The notes beneath the pieces were generated by a model that was given only the letters and a program-made list of their open reading frames with translations, ran no database searches and was not told the origin of the DNA. 15,696 nt of DNA from 40-80 sp964503665 (GTDB lineage Bacteria; Bacteroidota; Bacteroidia; Flavobacteriales_D; Crocinitomicaceae), in NCBI GenBank assembly GCA_964503665.1, contig CAZDAR010000053.1, forward strand, positions 1 through 15,696, in the 5' to 3' direction. Positions 1 through 7,411 of this stretch are shown piece after piece (the first letter of the stretch is position 1; each line of letters begins with the position of its first letter). The translations under genes were made by a program, and so were the position numbers.

Positions 1-50
1 GACCCTCTGCTTGTAAGGCAGATGCTCTAAACCAACTGAGCTAATTTCCC
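1..50 (-). tRNA. tRNA-Val (anticodon TAC), partial, 3' part outside window
   Basis: Read on the minus strand from 50, the sequence starts with the acceptor strand GGGAAAT, then TA, a D-arm with GCTC/GAGC stem and AGTTGGTTTA loop, and a 5-bp anticodon stem (plus-strand 6-10 with 18-22) closing the 7-nt loop CTTACAA. Anticodon positions 34-36 are TAC (plus-strand 13-15), which decodes GTA/GTG valine codons. The variable loop, T-arm and 3' acceptor strand lie before base 1. It is probably transcribed from the minus-strand promoter at 150-179. Confidence 0.88.
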
Positions 51-125
51 TTATTCTAATCTCATTTGAGTCTGATCATTCCGACTTTTTGTCAAAATGC
101 TCTAAACCAACTGAACTAATTTTAT
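51..125 (-). pseudogene. Degenerate tRNA-like copy next to tRNA-Val
   Basis: Positions 97-122 repeat 22-47 (acceptor end plus D-arm of the tRNA-Val) with 25 of 26 bases identical, at a 75-base offset, which is one tRNA length. The remainder does not fold as a tRNA. The acceptor strand ATAAAAT has no complementary partner near 51-60, the canonical anticodon stem positions do not pair, and the residue corresponding to U33 is C. An alternative 9-bp stem with two G-T pairs can form around the AAAAA loop (plus-strand 79-101). The likeliest reading is a decayed first tRNA of the operon or a partial duplication. That it is non-functional is inferred from the fold only. Confidence 0.5.
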
Positions 126-149
126 GTTTGTATAATAAATATAGCGGCG

Positions 150-179
150 CAAATGTAAATTATTTTTTTGATACTGCAA
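150..179 (-). promoter_or_regulatory. Bacteroidota-type promoter for the tRNA operon
   Basis: On the minus strand, TTG (plus-strand 177-179) is followed after exactly 19 bases by TACATTTG (157-150), matching the Bacteroidota -33 TTG / -7 TAnnTTTG consensus. The bases after the -7 box are GC-rich (CGCCGC) in an AT-rich setting, as in stable-RNA promoters under growth-rate control. Transcription should begin near 143, just before the tRNA-like copy and the tRNA-Val. Confidence 0.65.
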
Positions 180-263
180 GAAATTTTATTAAAATGTTTA
201 GAGAGATAAATTTACTATTTACCGAAGATTGATTATGCTTTTCATAAGTTTTAATATGAAATT

Positions 264-293
264 ATGAAACGAATAAAATAATAAATACTTTTG
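264..293 (+). promoter_or_regulatory. Putative promoter of the sensor cyclase gene
   Basis: TACTTTTG at 286-293 is a full match to the -7 TAnnTTTG box. At the 19-base spacing the -33 position holds ATG instead of TTG, a two-of-three match. The predicted start near 300 leaves a short leader before the ATG at 316. Confidence 0.4.
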
Positions 294-315
294 AAGGATA
301 TTGAAATTAAAGTAA

Positions 316-3300
316 ATGAAGGCTCTTCTACTAATTTGTTTGTTACTACCGGCTATTTTATTTTCACAGAGAACATTTTTATTTCGCAACTATTCTCTTG
401 AAAATGGATTGTCTCAAAGTGCTGTTACTGCTATTCAACAAGATGAGACATACGCATTATGGGTTGGGACTCAAGATGGTCTAAATAGGTTTGACGGGCA
501 TTCTTTCGAAACGTTTTCAACAATTAATGAGGAGAATATTTCGAATGATTATATTAAAGCAATTATTAAATCTAGTGATAAAAAGATATGGTGTGGAACT
601 CAAGATGGTATTTTTAATTACGATCCTTTTCTAGAACGTTTTACTAAAATCAACCACTATTTATCATCTGCATTGCAAGTCGAATCCTTATTAGAAGATA
701 GTAGCGGCGAAATTTGGATAGGATCATACAACAATGGTATTCTTTCTGTCAAAAAAAATGACACAAAGGTAACTCCTTTTCTATCCGTTCAAGATATCAA
801 AAACGTTACTAGTCTTTTTCAAATTAATAAAAATGAAATTGGAGCCATATCATCAGGAGAATACTTTGTTATAAACAAACAGACTAAGAAGATAAGAAGA
901 GAGAAAATCTTACTTGAAAAAGAAATTACGTGTGTTATTAATATTTCTCAGACTAAGCAACTTATTGGAACAAATAAAGGGGCTTTTTTGTATGATTTAT
1001 CAACTAAAAGCATAATTCAAGTAGCGGAAAAATTCTTGCAGAATGAAGGAATTAATTCGTTGGATGTTGATAATACGTATTATTTTATTGGAACAAATTC
1101 GAATGGATTATTTGTTGTAAACAGAGAGAATGGTGAAGTAACTAACGCTAAAAAAGATCGACTTAACAGAAACTCTTTGCCTGATAATTCAATGAACGTT
1201 ATTTTTAGAGATAAATCAAATGTTGTTTGGGTTGGCTCTAATAGTGGATTAAGCAATTTTAATGTTTATCAAAATGAGTTTAACTTAATCACCACTAGTG
1301 AATTCGCTTCATTTGGTCTTCCAAATCCCAATGTTTGGTGCTTTGAGGAAAACAAAGATGGACGTATTATCTTTGTTGGAACGGACAACTATGTTTCATT
1401 CTTCAACCATACACAGGACAAATTTACACACTGTAGATTAGAGATAATAAAAAACGGCAAGAAGATGCTCGTAAATGATGCTTCGATTACGGATATAGAA
1501 TACGTAAGTGAAGATTTGGTATTAGTTTCCTCAACAAATGGTCTGTTTAAACTCTATTATAATGGCGGGAAGCCCTACTTTGAGAAAGTGTCTATTGTTG
1601 GTGCACGAAATGATGTTGATGCCAATCGAATTTATAAAATAGTTCATTGGAAAAACGGAGATTACTTTCTGGGTACAAAAGATGGTGTTATTAAGTATAA
1701 TTTAAATAATAAAAAATTTAAGTTTTATTATAATGACCCATTAGATAAGAATAACACTATTTCAGCTGGAATCTGTCGTTATATTTATGAAGATAGCAAA
1801 GGGTTACTTTACTTCTTCACGAGTGAAGGTGGAATGAGTATCTACAACGAAGAGAAAGATCTTATCCAGCCTTCTAAATACAATTCACTCATATTAAGTG
1901 AAGCAAAAGAATTCGTCACTTCTGTTGTGCAGATAGGTGATAATTTATGGCTTGGAACAATGGGGGGAGGAGTGTTGAGACTGAATATGGAAACCCATAA
2001 AATAGAGAAATTCAATCACAAAACAGGGCTGCCAAATAATGTTATTTATGGGATTTTGAAAGACAAAGAAAATAATTTATGGATGAGTTCCAATAAAGGC
2101 CTTTTTAAGTTTAATTCAAAAGACAATAATATTATATCGTATAGAAGTTATGGCTCTTTCTTAATTGCAGAATATAATCTTGGAGCATATTTAAAAACCA
2201 GTAATGGTGAAATGTTTTTTGGAGGTGTAAATGGCTATGCATTTTTTAGTCCAGAGAATATTCAACGAAAAGAGAGGAGTACGGATGTTTCAATTGTTAC
2301 ATTAACGATAGGAAATGAAGTTGTGCATCCTACTAAAAACGGCATTATTCATCGAGGAATCAATTTCATTGATAAATTACATTTATCGTATCGACAGAAT
2401 AACATTTCTCTTCATATTATGGCAGAAGATTTAGGGAATGTCAATCTTATTAGATACAAATATATTTTAGAGGGAGACAATCTGGATGAGGTCAATTTAG
2501 AGAACCAAAACATAATTCACTTTTCTAACTTAAAACCAGGAGACTATACGCTGAAAATATTTACCAAAATGGGAACTTCTGATTGGAGCGCTCAACCTAA
2601 AATACTTCATTTAAAGATTAAAGCTCCTTTTTGGATGTCTACTTGGTTTTGGATTTTAATTTCTGTTTCAGGTGCTTTAATAACCTTAGTTTATTTGAGA
2701 ATTAGAATTGAGCATTCTAGAAGAGAACAGGTTATATTGGAAATGAAAATAGTCGAAAGGACAAAAGAGATTCGGAAACAAAGTAAAGAAATTGAAATAC
2801 AAGGCCGTACCATTGAAGAGAAAAACAAACGATTAGAATTACAAAAAGAATTATTAGAATCTGAGAAATCAAAAACAGACAAAATTCTCAAAAACATACT
2901 TCCAGAAACAACTTTTACGGAATTAAAAGAAAGAGGAAAAGTCGCTGCTCGTTCATATAAAACAGTTTCGGTTATGTTCACTGACTTTGTAGGATTTACT
3001 AAATCTTCTCAACGATTAACGCCAACAGAAATTATTTCTGAGTTAGACATCTATTTTTCAGAATTTGACAAGATTATTGTAAGAAATAACCTAGAAAAAA
3101 TTAAAACAATTGGAGATGCATATATGTGCGCAGGTGGTGTCCCGATTAGAAATAAGACAAACCCTATTGACACATGTATAGCGGCACTTGAAATACAGAG
3201 TTTTATGCGTAAAGTTCAAGCTGAGAAAGCGGAAAGAGGTGAAGAGTCTTGGCAGTTACGAATTGGAATTAATACTGGAGAAATAATTGCTGGAGTTATT

Positions 3301-4182
3301 GGTAAAAAGAAATTGGCGTATGATATTTGGGGTTCAACAGTAAACATAGCCAATCGAATGGAGACAGCTAGTGAGCCAGGTAAAGTGACTATTTCTGGAG
3401 CAACATATGAGTTTGTTCAATATTATTTTGATTGTGATTTCAAAGAGAAAACACTGTCTAAATACAAAGAGGAATACGACGTTTATGCTGTCAATCGTAT
3501 AAAGAAAGAACTTTCAGCAGACGAGGAAGGTATCGTTCCAAATGATAAGTTTAGAAGTCTTGTCAATCTACATCTATACAGTCAGATTAATTATGTGAAG
3601 GCTGAAGAGTACGTGATTAAATTACTTCGAGAAAAGCTACCCTCTCATCTTCATTATCATTCCATTGGTCATACATTTGATGTTGTATCAGCAGTGGAAA
3701 GGATAGCTATTTCAGAAGGAATAACTGATGAAAATTTATTTTTATTGAAGTCAGCAGCCCTCTTTCATGATGCGGGTTTTGTGGAGCAGTATAAGCACAA
3801 TGAGCCTATTGGCGCAAGAATGGCAGCAGAGATACTTCCTAATTATGGATATTCGCCCGAGCAAATCGAAACAATTAAACGACTGATTTATGTCACAGCA
3901 ATTCCACATAAACCAACAGATTTGTTAGAGGAAATTATTTGTGATGCGGATCTAGATTATTTAGGACGACCTGATTTCTTTCAAATAGGTGATCGTTTAA
4001 GGCGAGAACTACGTGAGAATGGAGAAATAGGCTCGGATAGGAAATGGGATGAATTACAGATTAGCTTTTTAACACAACATCGTTATTTTACTAAAACAGC
4101 CATAAAAACTAGAATGGAGTTGAAAAAAATACATTTAAATAAAGTAAAAGGAAGACTAGCGACCTATAATTATAGAGATTAA
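316..4182 (+). CDS. Beta-propeller membrane sensor with adenylate cyclase and C-terminal HD domain
   Basis: The 1288-residue protein starts with a signal peptide (about 1-18). Some 13 propeller repeats of the WxGTxDGLxxFD type follow (first at W49), enough for two seven-bladed propellers, then a Y_Y_Y domain (about 690-770), one membrane helix (about 777-795) and a coiled coil (about 796-868). The class III cyclase domain (about 880-1055) has both metal aspartates (D890, D934), the ATP-selecting pair K930 and D1003, and transition-state residues N1010 and R1014, so it should make cAMP as a homodimer. The C-terminal part (about 1096-1260) resembles an HD phosphohydrolase, with H1119, H1151-D1152 and D1210/D1212. 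The propellers should face the periplasm and the catalytic parts the cytosol. Propeller and Y_Y_Y modules normally sit on histidine kinases, so cyclase output is the unusual element. The ligand is unknown, and HD activity on cAMP is only a possibility. Confidence 0.92.
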   Translation: MKALLLICLLLPAILFSQRTFLFRNYSLENGLSQSAVTAIQQDETYALWVGTQDGLNRFDGHSFETFSTINEENISNDYIKAIIKSSDKKIWCGTQDGIFNYDPFLERFTKINHYLSSALQVESLLEDSSGEIWIGSYNNGILSVKKNDTKVTPFLSVQDIKNVTSLFQINKNEIGAISSGEYFVINKQTKKIRREKILLEKEITCVINISQTKQLIGTNKGAFLYDLSTKSIIQVAEKFLQNEGINSLDVDNTYYFIGTNSNGLFVVNRENGEVTNAKKDRLNRNSLPDNSMNVIFRDKSNVVWVGSNSGLSNFNVYQNEFNLITTSEFASFGLPNPNVWCFEENKDGRIIFVGTDNYVSFFNHTQDKFTHCRLEIIKNGKKMLVNDASITDIEYVSEDLVLVSSTNGLFKLYYNGGKPYFEKVSIVGARNDVDANRIYKIVHWKNGDYFLGTKDGVIKYNLNNKKFKFYYNDPLDKNNTISAGICRYIYEDSKGLLYFFTSEGGMSIYNEEKDLIQPSKYNSLILSEAKEFVTSVVQIGDNLWLGTMGGGVLRLNMETHKIEKFNHKTGLPNNVIYGILKDKENNLWMSSNKGLFKFNSKDNNIISYRSYGSFLIAEYNLGAYLKTSNGEMFFGGVNGYAFFSPENIQRKERSTDVSIVTLTIGNEVVHPTKNGIIHRGINFIDKLHLSYRQNNISLHIMAEDLGNVNLIRYKYILEGDNLDEVNLENQNIIHFSNLKPGDYTLKIFTKMGTSDWSAQPKILHLKIKAPFWMSTWFWILISVSGALITLVYLRIRIEHSRREQVILEMKIVERTKEIRKQSKEIEIQGRTIEEKNKRLELQKELLESEKSKTDKILKNILPETTFTELKERGKVAARSYKTVSVMFTDFVGFTKSSQRLTPTEIISELDIYFSEFDKIIVRNNLEKIKTIGDAYMCAGGVPIRNKTNPIDTCIAALEIQSFMRKVQAEKAERGEESWQLRIGINTGEIIAGVIGKKKLAYDIWGSTVNIANRMETASEPGKVTISGATYEFVQYYFDCDFKEKTLSKYKEEYDVYAVNRIKKELSADEEGIVPNDKFRSLVNLHLYSQINYVKAEEYVIKLLREKLPSHLHYHSIGHTFDVVSAVERIAISEGITDENLFLLKSAALFHDAGFVEQYKHNEPIGARMAAEILPNYGYSPEQIETIKRLIYVTAIPHKPTDLLEEIICDADLDYLGRPDFFQIGDRLRRELRENGEIGSDRKWDELQISFLTQHRYFTKTAIKTRMELKKIHLNKVKGRLATYNYRD

Positions 4183-4260
4183 AATAAAGAATATTTTCCA
4201 TAAATACTCTTAAAAGTTCAGTTTGTGAGTGGTAATAGAATAACTAAGTACTATTAAAAA

Positions 4261-4280
4261 AATAAAAATGTTGTTTTATT
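4261..4280 (+). terminator. Weak AT-rich hairpin after the cyclase gene
   Basis: AATAAAA (4261-4267) and TTTTATT (4274-4280) form a perfect 7-bp inverted repeat around a 6-base loop, 79 bases after the cyclase stop codon. It is entirely A-T in the stem and has no following T-run, so a terminator role is only tentative. Confidence 0.2.
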
Positions 4281-4329
4281 AGCCATTAATGAACGTTACA
4301 ATGGAAAAAAACTATACTTTAGTGGTTCG

Positions 4330-4360
4330 ACAAAAATAAAATTATGCATAATAATTTTGT
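4330..4360. promoter_or_regulatory. Palindrome overlapping the acpP promoter
   Basis: ATTATGCATAAT (4341-4352) is a perfect 12-base palindrome, flanked by imperfect outer arms ACAAAA (4330-4335) and TTTTGT (4355-4360). Its right arm overlaps the predicted -33 TTG of acpP, the usual position for a repressor operator. A T-run follows (4360-4366), so a terminator for upstream transcription is the alternative. No regulator can be named. Confidence 0.35.
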
Positions 4361-4386
4361 TTTTTTAAACTTATATTCTTTCTTTG
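4357..4386 (+). promoter_or_regulatory. Promoter of acpP-fabF-rnc
   Basis: TTG at 4357-4359 is followed after 19 bases by TTTCTTTG (4379-4386), which matches TAnnTTTG except at the second base. The spacing equals that of the tRNA promoter in this window. Initiation is expected near 4393, giving a leader of about 25 bases before the acpP ATG. Confidence 0.5.
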
Positions 4387-4417
4387 CAAGCTGAAACAAA
4401 AATAAAACAAAATAGAC

Positions 4418-4651
4418 ATGTCTGATATCAAGTCAAAAGTTATTGCAATTATCGTAGATAAACTAGGAGTTGCAGAAAATGAAGTTACGAATGAGGCTAG
4501 CTTTACAAATGATCTAGGAGCAGATTCTCTAGATACTGTTGAGTTGATTATGGAATTCGAAAAGGAATTCAATATTGCTATTCCAGATGATCAAGCTGAA
4601 ACTATTCAAACAGTTGGTGACGCAATTTCTTACATCGAGAAAAACGTTTAG
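4418..4651 (+). CDS. acpP: Acyl carrier protein
   Basis: This 77-residue acidic protein has the normal ACP length. The motif GADSLDTVELI contains Ser37, the serine to which 4'-phosphopantetheine is attached. The carrier shuttles growing acyl chains between the soluble enzymes of type II fatty-acid synthesis in the cytosol. The downstream condensing enzyme gene begins 39 bases after the stop, as in the widespread acpP-fabF arrangement. The ATG at 4418 gives a complete first helix (SDIKSKVIAIIVDKLG), and there is no Shine-Dalgarno sequence, as usual in this phylum. Confidence 0.98.
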   Translation: MSDIKSKVIAIIVDKLGVAENEVTNEASFTNDLGADSLDTVELIMEFEKEFNIAIPDDQAETIQTVGDAISYIEKNV

Positions 4652-4690
4652 TCACAGTTATTAATTGAGTTTTCTTTTAATAAGTAAATT

Positions 4691-5944
4691 ATGAAGTTAA
4701 AACGAGTTGTTGTAACAGGATTAGGAGCGCTTACTCCGATTGGAAATACTCTCAATGAGTATTGGGATGGACTTATTCAAGGCCGTAGCGGAGCTGATTC
4801 TATTAAACAATTCGATGCTTCTAAATTTAAGACTCAATTTGCTTGTGAAGTTAAAGACTTTAATATCGAAGACTTCATGGAGCGAAAAGAAGGACGTAAA
4901 TTAGATCAATTTTCCCAATATGCCATGGTTTCAGCTACTGAAGCCATGGTTGATTCTCAATTAATGGAGTCAAACCCAAATTTAAACCGTATTGGTGTTA
5001 TTTGGGGATCAGGTATTGGTGGATTGAAGACGTTTCAAGACGAATGTGAAAACTACTTTGCTGGAGATGGAACACCTCGTTTTAACCCTTTCTTTATTCC
5101 TAAGATGATTTCTGATATTGCTGCGGGTCATATTTCCATAAAATATGGTTTACGTGGTCCTAACTATGTTACTGTATCTGCTTGTGCATCTTCAACAAAT
5201 GCCATTATTGATGCTTTTAACTTGATTCGTTTAGGAAAAGCAGACGCAATTGTCACGGGAGGATCTGAGGCTGCGGTAAATCAAGTTGGAATCGGTGGAT
5301 TTAACGCTCTAAAGGCATTGTCAACTCGTAATGACGACCCTAAGACAGCTTCTCGACCATTTGATTTGGATCGAGATGGATTTGTTTTGGGAGAAGGTTC
5401 AGGTGCATTAATCGTTGAAGAATTGGAACATGCTCTAAAAAGAGGTGCGAAGATTTATGCGGAAGTTGTAGGTGGTGGAATGTCTGGTGATGCTTATCAC
5501 ATGACTGCTCCACATCCTGATGGAGTCGGTGCTATTAACGTTATGCTTGCTGCTCTTGAAGATGCTGAGATGAGTCCTGACGAAATAGATTATATTAATG
5601 TTCATGGAACCTCTACTCCTTTAGGTGATGTTGCTGAGACAAAGGCAATTAAAGAAGTGTTTGGTCAACATGCTTACGATTTGAATATTAGTTCTACTAA
5701 ATCAATGACTGGTCATTTATTAGGTGCGGCTGGTGCTGTAGAAGCTATCGCTTGTATCCTAGCAGTTAAAAATGATATCATTCCTCCTACAATTAATCAT
5801 TTCACGGATGACCCTGATATTGATAATAAATTAAACTTTACGTTTAATAAAGCTCAAAAAAGAACAGTGAATGTTGCTTTATCAAATACATTTGGTTTTG
5901 GTGGACATAATACTTCTGTTATCGTAAAGAAATACAAACAATAA
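4691..5944 (+). CDS. fabF: 3-oxoacyl-[acyl-carrier-protein] synthase II
   Basis: The 417-residue thiolase-fold condensing enzyme elongates acyl-ACP with malonyl-ACP. The catalytic triad is visible: Cys165 in SACASSTNAI, His305 in NVHGTSTPLGD and His342 in KSMTGHLLGAAG, with Lys337 just before the last. The N-terminal KRVVVTGLGALTPIG and C-terminal NTFGFGGHNTSVIVKK are typical KAS II ends, so the gene is complete. FabF rather than FabB is chosen from length, the GH-LLGAAGAVEA region and its position after acpP. The next gene starts one base after the stop codon, so translation is probably coupled. Confidence 0.97.
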   Translation: MKLKRVVVTGLGALTPIGNTLNEYWDGLIQGRSGADSIKQFDASKFKTQFACEVKDFNIEDFMERKEGRKLDQFSQYAMVSATEAMVDSQLMESNPNLNRIGVIWGSGIGGLKTFQDECENYFAGDGTPRFNPFFIPKMISDIAAGHISIKYGLRGPNYVTVSACASSTNAIIDAFNLIRLGKADAIVTGGSEAAVNQVGIGGFNALKALSTRNDDPKTASRPFDLDRDGFVLGEGSGALIVEELEHALKRGAKIYAEVVGGGMSGDAYHMTAPHPDGVGAINVMLAALEDAEMSPDEIDYINVHGTSTPLGDVAETKAIKEVFGQHAYDLNISSTKSMTGHLLGAAGAVEAIACILAVKNDIIPPTINHFTDDPDIDNKLNFTFNKAQKRTVNVALSNTFGFGGHNTSVIVKKYKQ

Positions 5945-5945
5945 A

Positions 5946-6677
5946 TTGTTTTTCAAATTCTTTAATCGGAAGTCAAAGAAATTATCAAGAGAAGAACTTG
6001 AAATAAAGAAATTTATTATCAAGTCTTTTGGATACCGCCCAAAGGAAACGAGTTATTTCTTAGAAGCCCTTACTCATAAATCTTTTCAACAAACAAAGGA
6101 TTTTAAACCTTCTATCCCTAATGAACGACTGGAGTTTTTAGGAGACGCTATCTTAGACTCTATTGTGGCAGAATATTTATTTCTGAAATATCCCGACTAT
6201 GAAGAAGGATCATTGACACAAATTAAATCAAAAATTGTCAATAGAAGTTCTCTTTCTGAAATTGGCGACACACTTAAAATTCGAGACTTCTTAAGGTATA
6301 ATAAGAGCCGTTCCATCAATGTTCAAGGATTAGAAGGGAATTGTTTAGAAGCTATTGTAGGAGCAATTTATTTGGATGGCGGATATAATGCAGTGAAGAA
6401 AAGTATTATTTCACACGTATTTAGGCAACACCTCAATCTCAATAAATTGATTGAAGAAAAAATAGACTTCAAATCTCGCTTATTTATTTGGTGTCAGAAA
6501 AAGCACATCTCACTAGATTTTGAAGTGACAAAAGAGGAATGCACAAATGGTGTATGGAATTATGAAATTCTAGCAGTTGTCAATGCTATTGGTTATGGCA
6601 GAGGAGTAGGGACGTCTAAAAAGCAAGCGGAACAAATGGCTTCCAAAGAAACGTTAATGCTTGTTGGAGAGTTATAA
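5946..6677 (+). CDS. rnc: Ribonuclease III, TTG start
   Basis: This 243-residue enzyme cleaves double-stranded RNA in rRNA and mRNA processing. The signature NERLEFLGD (59-67) carries E63 and D67, and the second metal motif GNCLEAIVGAIYLDGG carries E135. The C-terminal part (about 173-241) is a double-stranded RNA-binding domain ending in GTSKKQAEQMASKETL. Asn132 stands where the E. coli enzyme has Asp114; I recall Asn here in other Bacteroidota but cannot confirm it. There is no in-frame ATG or GTG before the catalytic domain, so initiation is most likely at the TTG one base after the fabF stop, by coupling. Third gene of the acpP-fabF-rnc unit. Confidence 0.95.
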   Translation: MFFKFFNRKSKKLSREELEIKKFIIKSFGYRPKETSYFLEALTHKSFQQTKDFKPSIPNERLEFLGDAILDSIVAEYLFLKYPDYEEGSLTQIKSKIVNRSSLSEIGDTLKIRDFLRYNKSRSINVQGLEGNCLEAIVGAIYLDGGYNAVKKSIISHVFRQHLNLNKLIEEKIDFKSRLFIWCQKKHISLDFEVTKEECTNGVWNYEILAVVNAIGYGRGVGTSKKQAEQMASKETLMLVGEL

Positions 6678-6698
6678 CCTTTCAAATTTATCTCGTAT

Positions 6699-7301
6699 TT
6701 ACCAAAATCGCCATTTTCTATCAATTAAGCTTGGTCTGAATTCTTCTACAACCTCATGAATTCCTTTATCCGCAATCTTTCGTTTAAAGTTAAAGGTTGA
6801 CTTTTTATTTTTATAGTCTAATTCGTCTTTTGTGATTGGTATTAAAAAAAGGAAATTGACCAGCGTATCTTCTACGTAAAAAGGTTTGAATGACTCATGC
6901 ATAAAAGTCGCTTCATCAAAGTAAAAATGGTCTTGTGTTATTGTAACCGATATAGCTTGTGGTGGCTTTCCATTCGGAATCGTATGGCCTTCTCCAAACC
7001 AAGATTGTTTTTCCAACATATAATTACCAAGCCAAGCTAACTTCTCAGCTGGCCATAAATGTTCTTTATCACTAAAATCCCAATCTTCTTCGACACAAAC
7101 ACATAACTCAACATGCTCCTTTCCTGCGTATTTTGGAGAAACAGGCATGGTGTATTTCCATAAACCATTCGTGGATACTACCCAATACTTCTTTCCTCGA
7201 AACTCGATGTCAAACCGAATAATGCTAAATGAACTATTTTCATTCAATACATCGAAGTTTGAAGTAGGAAAACGCTTATTAAGTTGCTCTAAAAATAACA
7301 T
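6699..7301 (-). CDS. SUFU (suppressor of fused) domain protein
   Basis: The sequence matches the bacterial SUFU family in ordered motifs: ELCVCVEEDW, then WPAEKLAWLGNYMLEKQSW, then FGEGHTIPNGKPP, and NFLFLIPITKDELDY near the C-terminus. There is no signal peptide or membrane segment, so it is cytosolic. I start it at the ATG at 7301 (200 residues). A TTG two codons further upstream is a weaker alternative. In bacteria, SUFU proteins are known mainly as putative immunity proteins of polymorphic toxin systems, but no toxin gene lies in this window, so its role here is unknown. It converges with rnc, with 21 bases between the two stop codons. The pair of hairpins at 7320-7400 precedes it. Confidence 0.85.
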   Translation of the reverse strand: MLFLEQLNKRFPTSNFDVLNENSSFSIIRFDIEFRGKKYWVVSTNGLWKYTMPVSPKYAGKEHVELCVCVEEDWDFSDKEHLWPAEKLAWLGNYMLEKQSWFGEGHTIPNGKPPQAISVTITQDHFYFDEATFMHESFKPFYVEDTLVNFLFLIPITKDELDYKNKKSTFNFKRKIADKGIHEVVEEFRPSLIDRKWRFW

Positions 7302-7319
7302 AGTCAAAATTCTTTTAAT

Positions 7320-7354
7320 GTACTCTTCTCACAAAAGATGGTGGAGAAAAGTAC
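7320..7354 (-). repeat. Inverted repeat in the leader of the SUFU gene
   Basis: GTACTCTTCTC (7320-7330) and GAGAAAAGTAC (7344-7354) enclose a 13-base loop. In a minus-strand transcript all 11 positions pair, counting one G-U wobble. In a plus-strand transcript the same position would be a C-A mismatch, so the structure suits minus-strand RNA. It ends 18 bases before the SUFU ATG. No T-run follows, so a leader structure or operator is as likely as a terminator for comEC. Confidence 0.4.
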
Positions 7355-7355
7355 A

Positions 7356-7400
7356 CTGCTAAATTAAGTAAAATTGATGTGATTCAATAAACTTTAGCAG
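7356..7400 (-). terminator. Hairpin after comEC, possible terminator
   Basis: CTGCTAAA (7356-7363) and TTTAGCAG (7393-7400) form a perfect 8-bp stem. Inside it ATTGA/TCAAT can pair as a second short stem around a 6-base loop. It begins 12 bases after the comEC stop codon in the minus-strand direction. It lacks a following T-run, so termination is not certain. Confidence 0.3.
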
Positions 7401-7411
7401 GAAAAAAGCAA

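Noticed and set aside
1..125. Integration attachment site formed by the tRNA duplication
   Set aside because: The repeated part is the 5' acceptor and D-arm rather than the 3' end normally used by integrases, and no integrase gene is near.
2691..2981. Minus-strand reading frame of 96 codons inside the sensor gene
   Set aside because: It lies fully opposite a well-supported domain-rich gene (coiled coil and cyclase start), and its serine/phenylalanine-rich translation resembles no family.
880..3480. Assignment of the sensor cyclase as a guanylate cyclase
   Set aside because: The base-selecting positions are Lys930 and Asp1003, the adenylate cyclase pair, not the Glu/Cys pair of guanylate cyclases.
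7147..7362. Plus-strand reading frame of 71 codons opposite the SUFU gene start
   Set aside because: It is antisense to conserved SUFU sequence and runs into the hairpin region. Nothing supports it as a gene.
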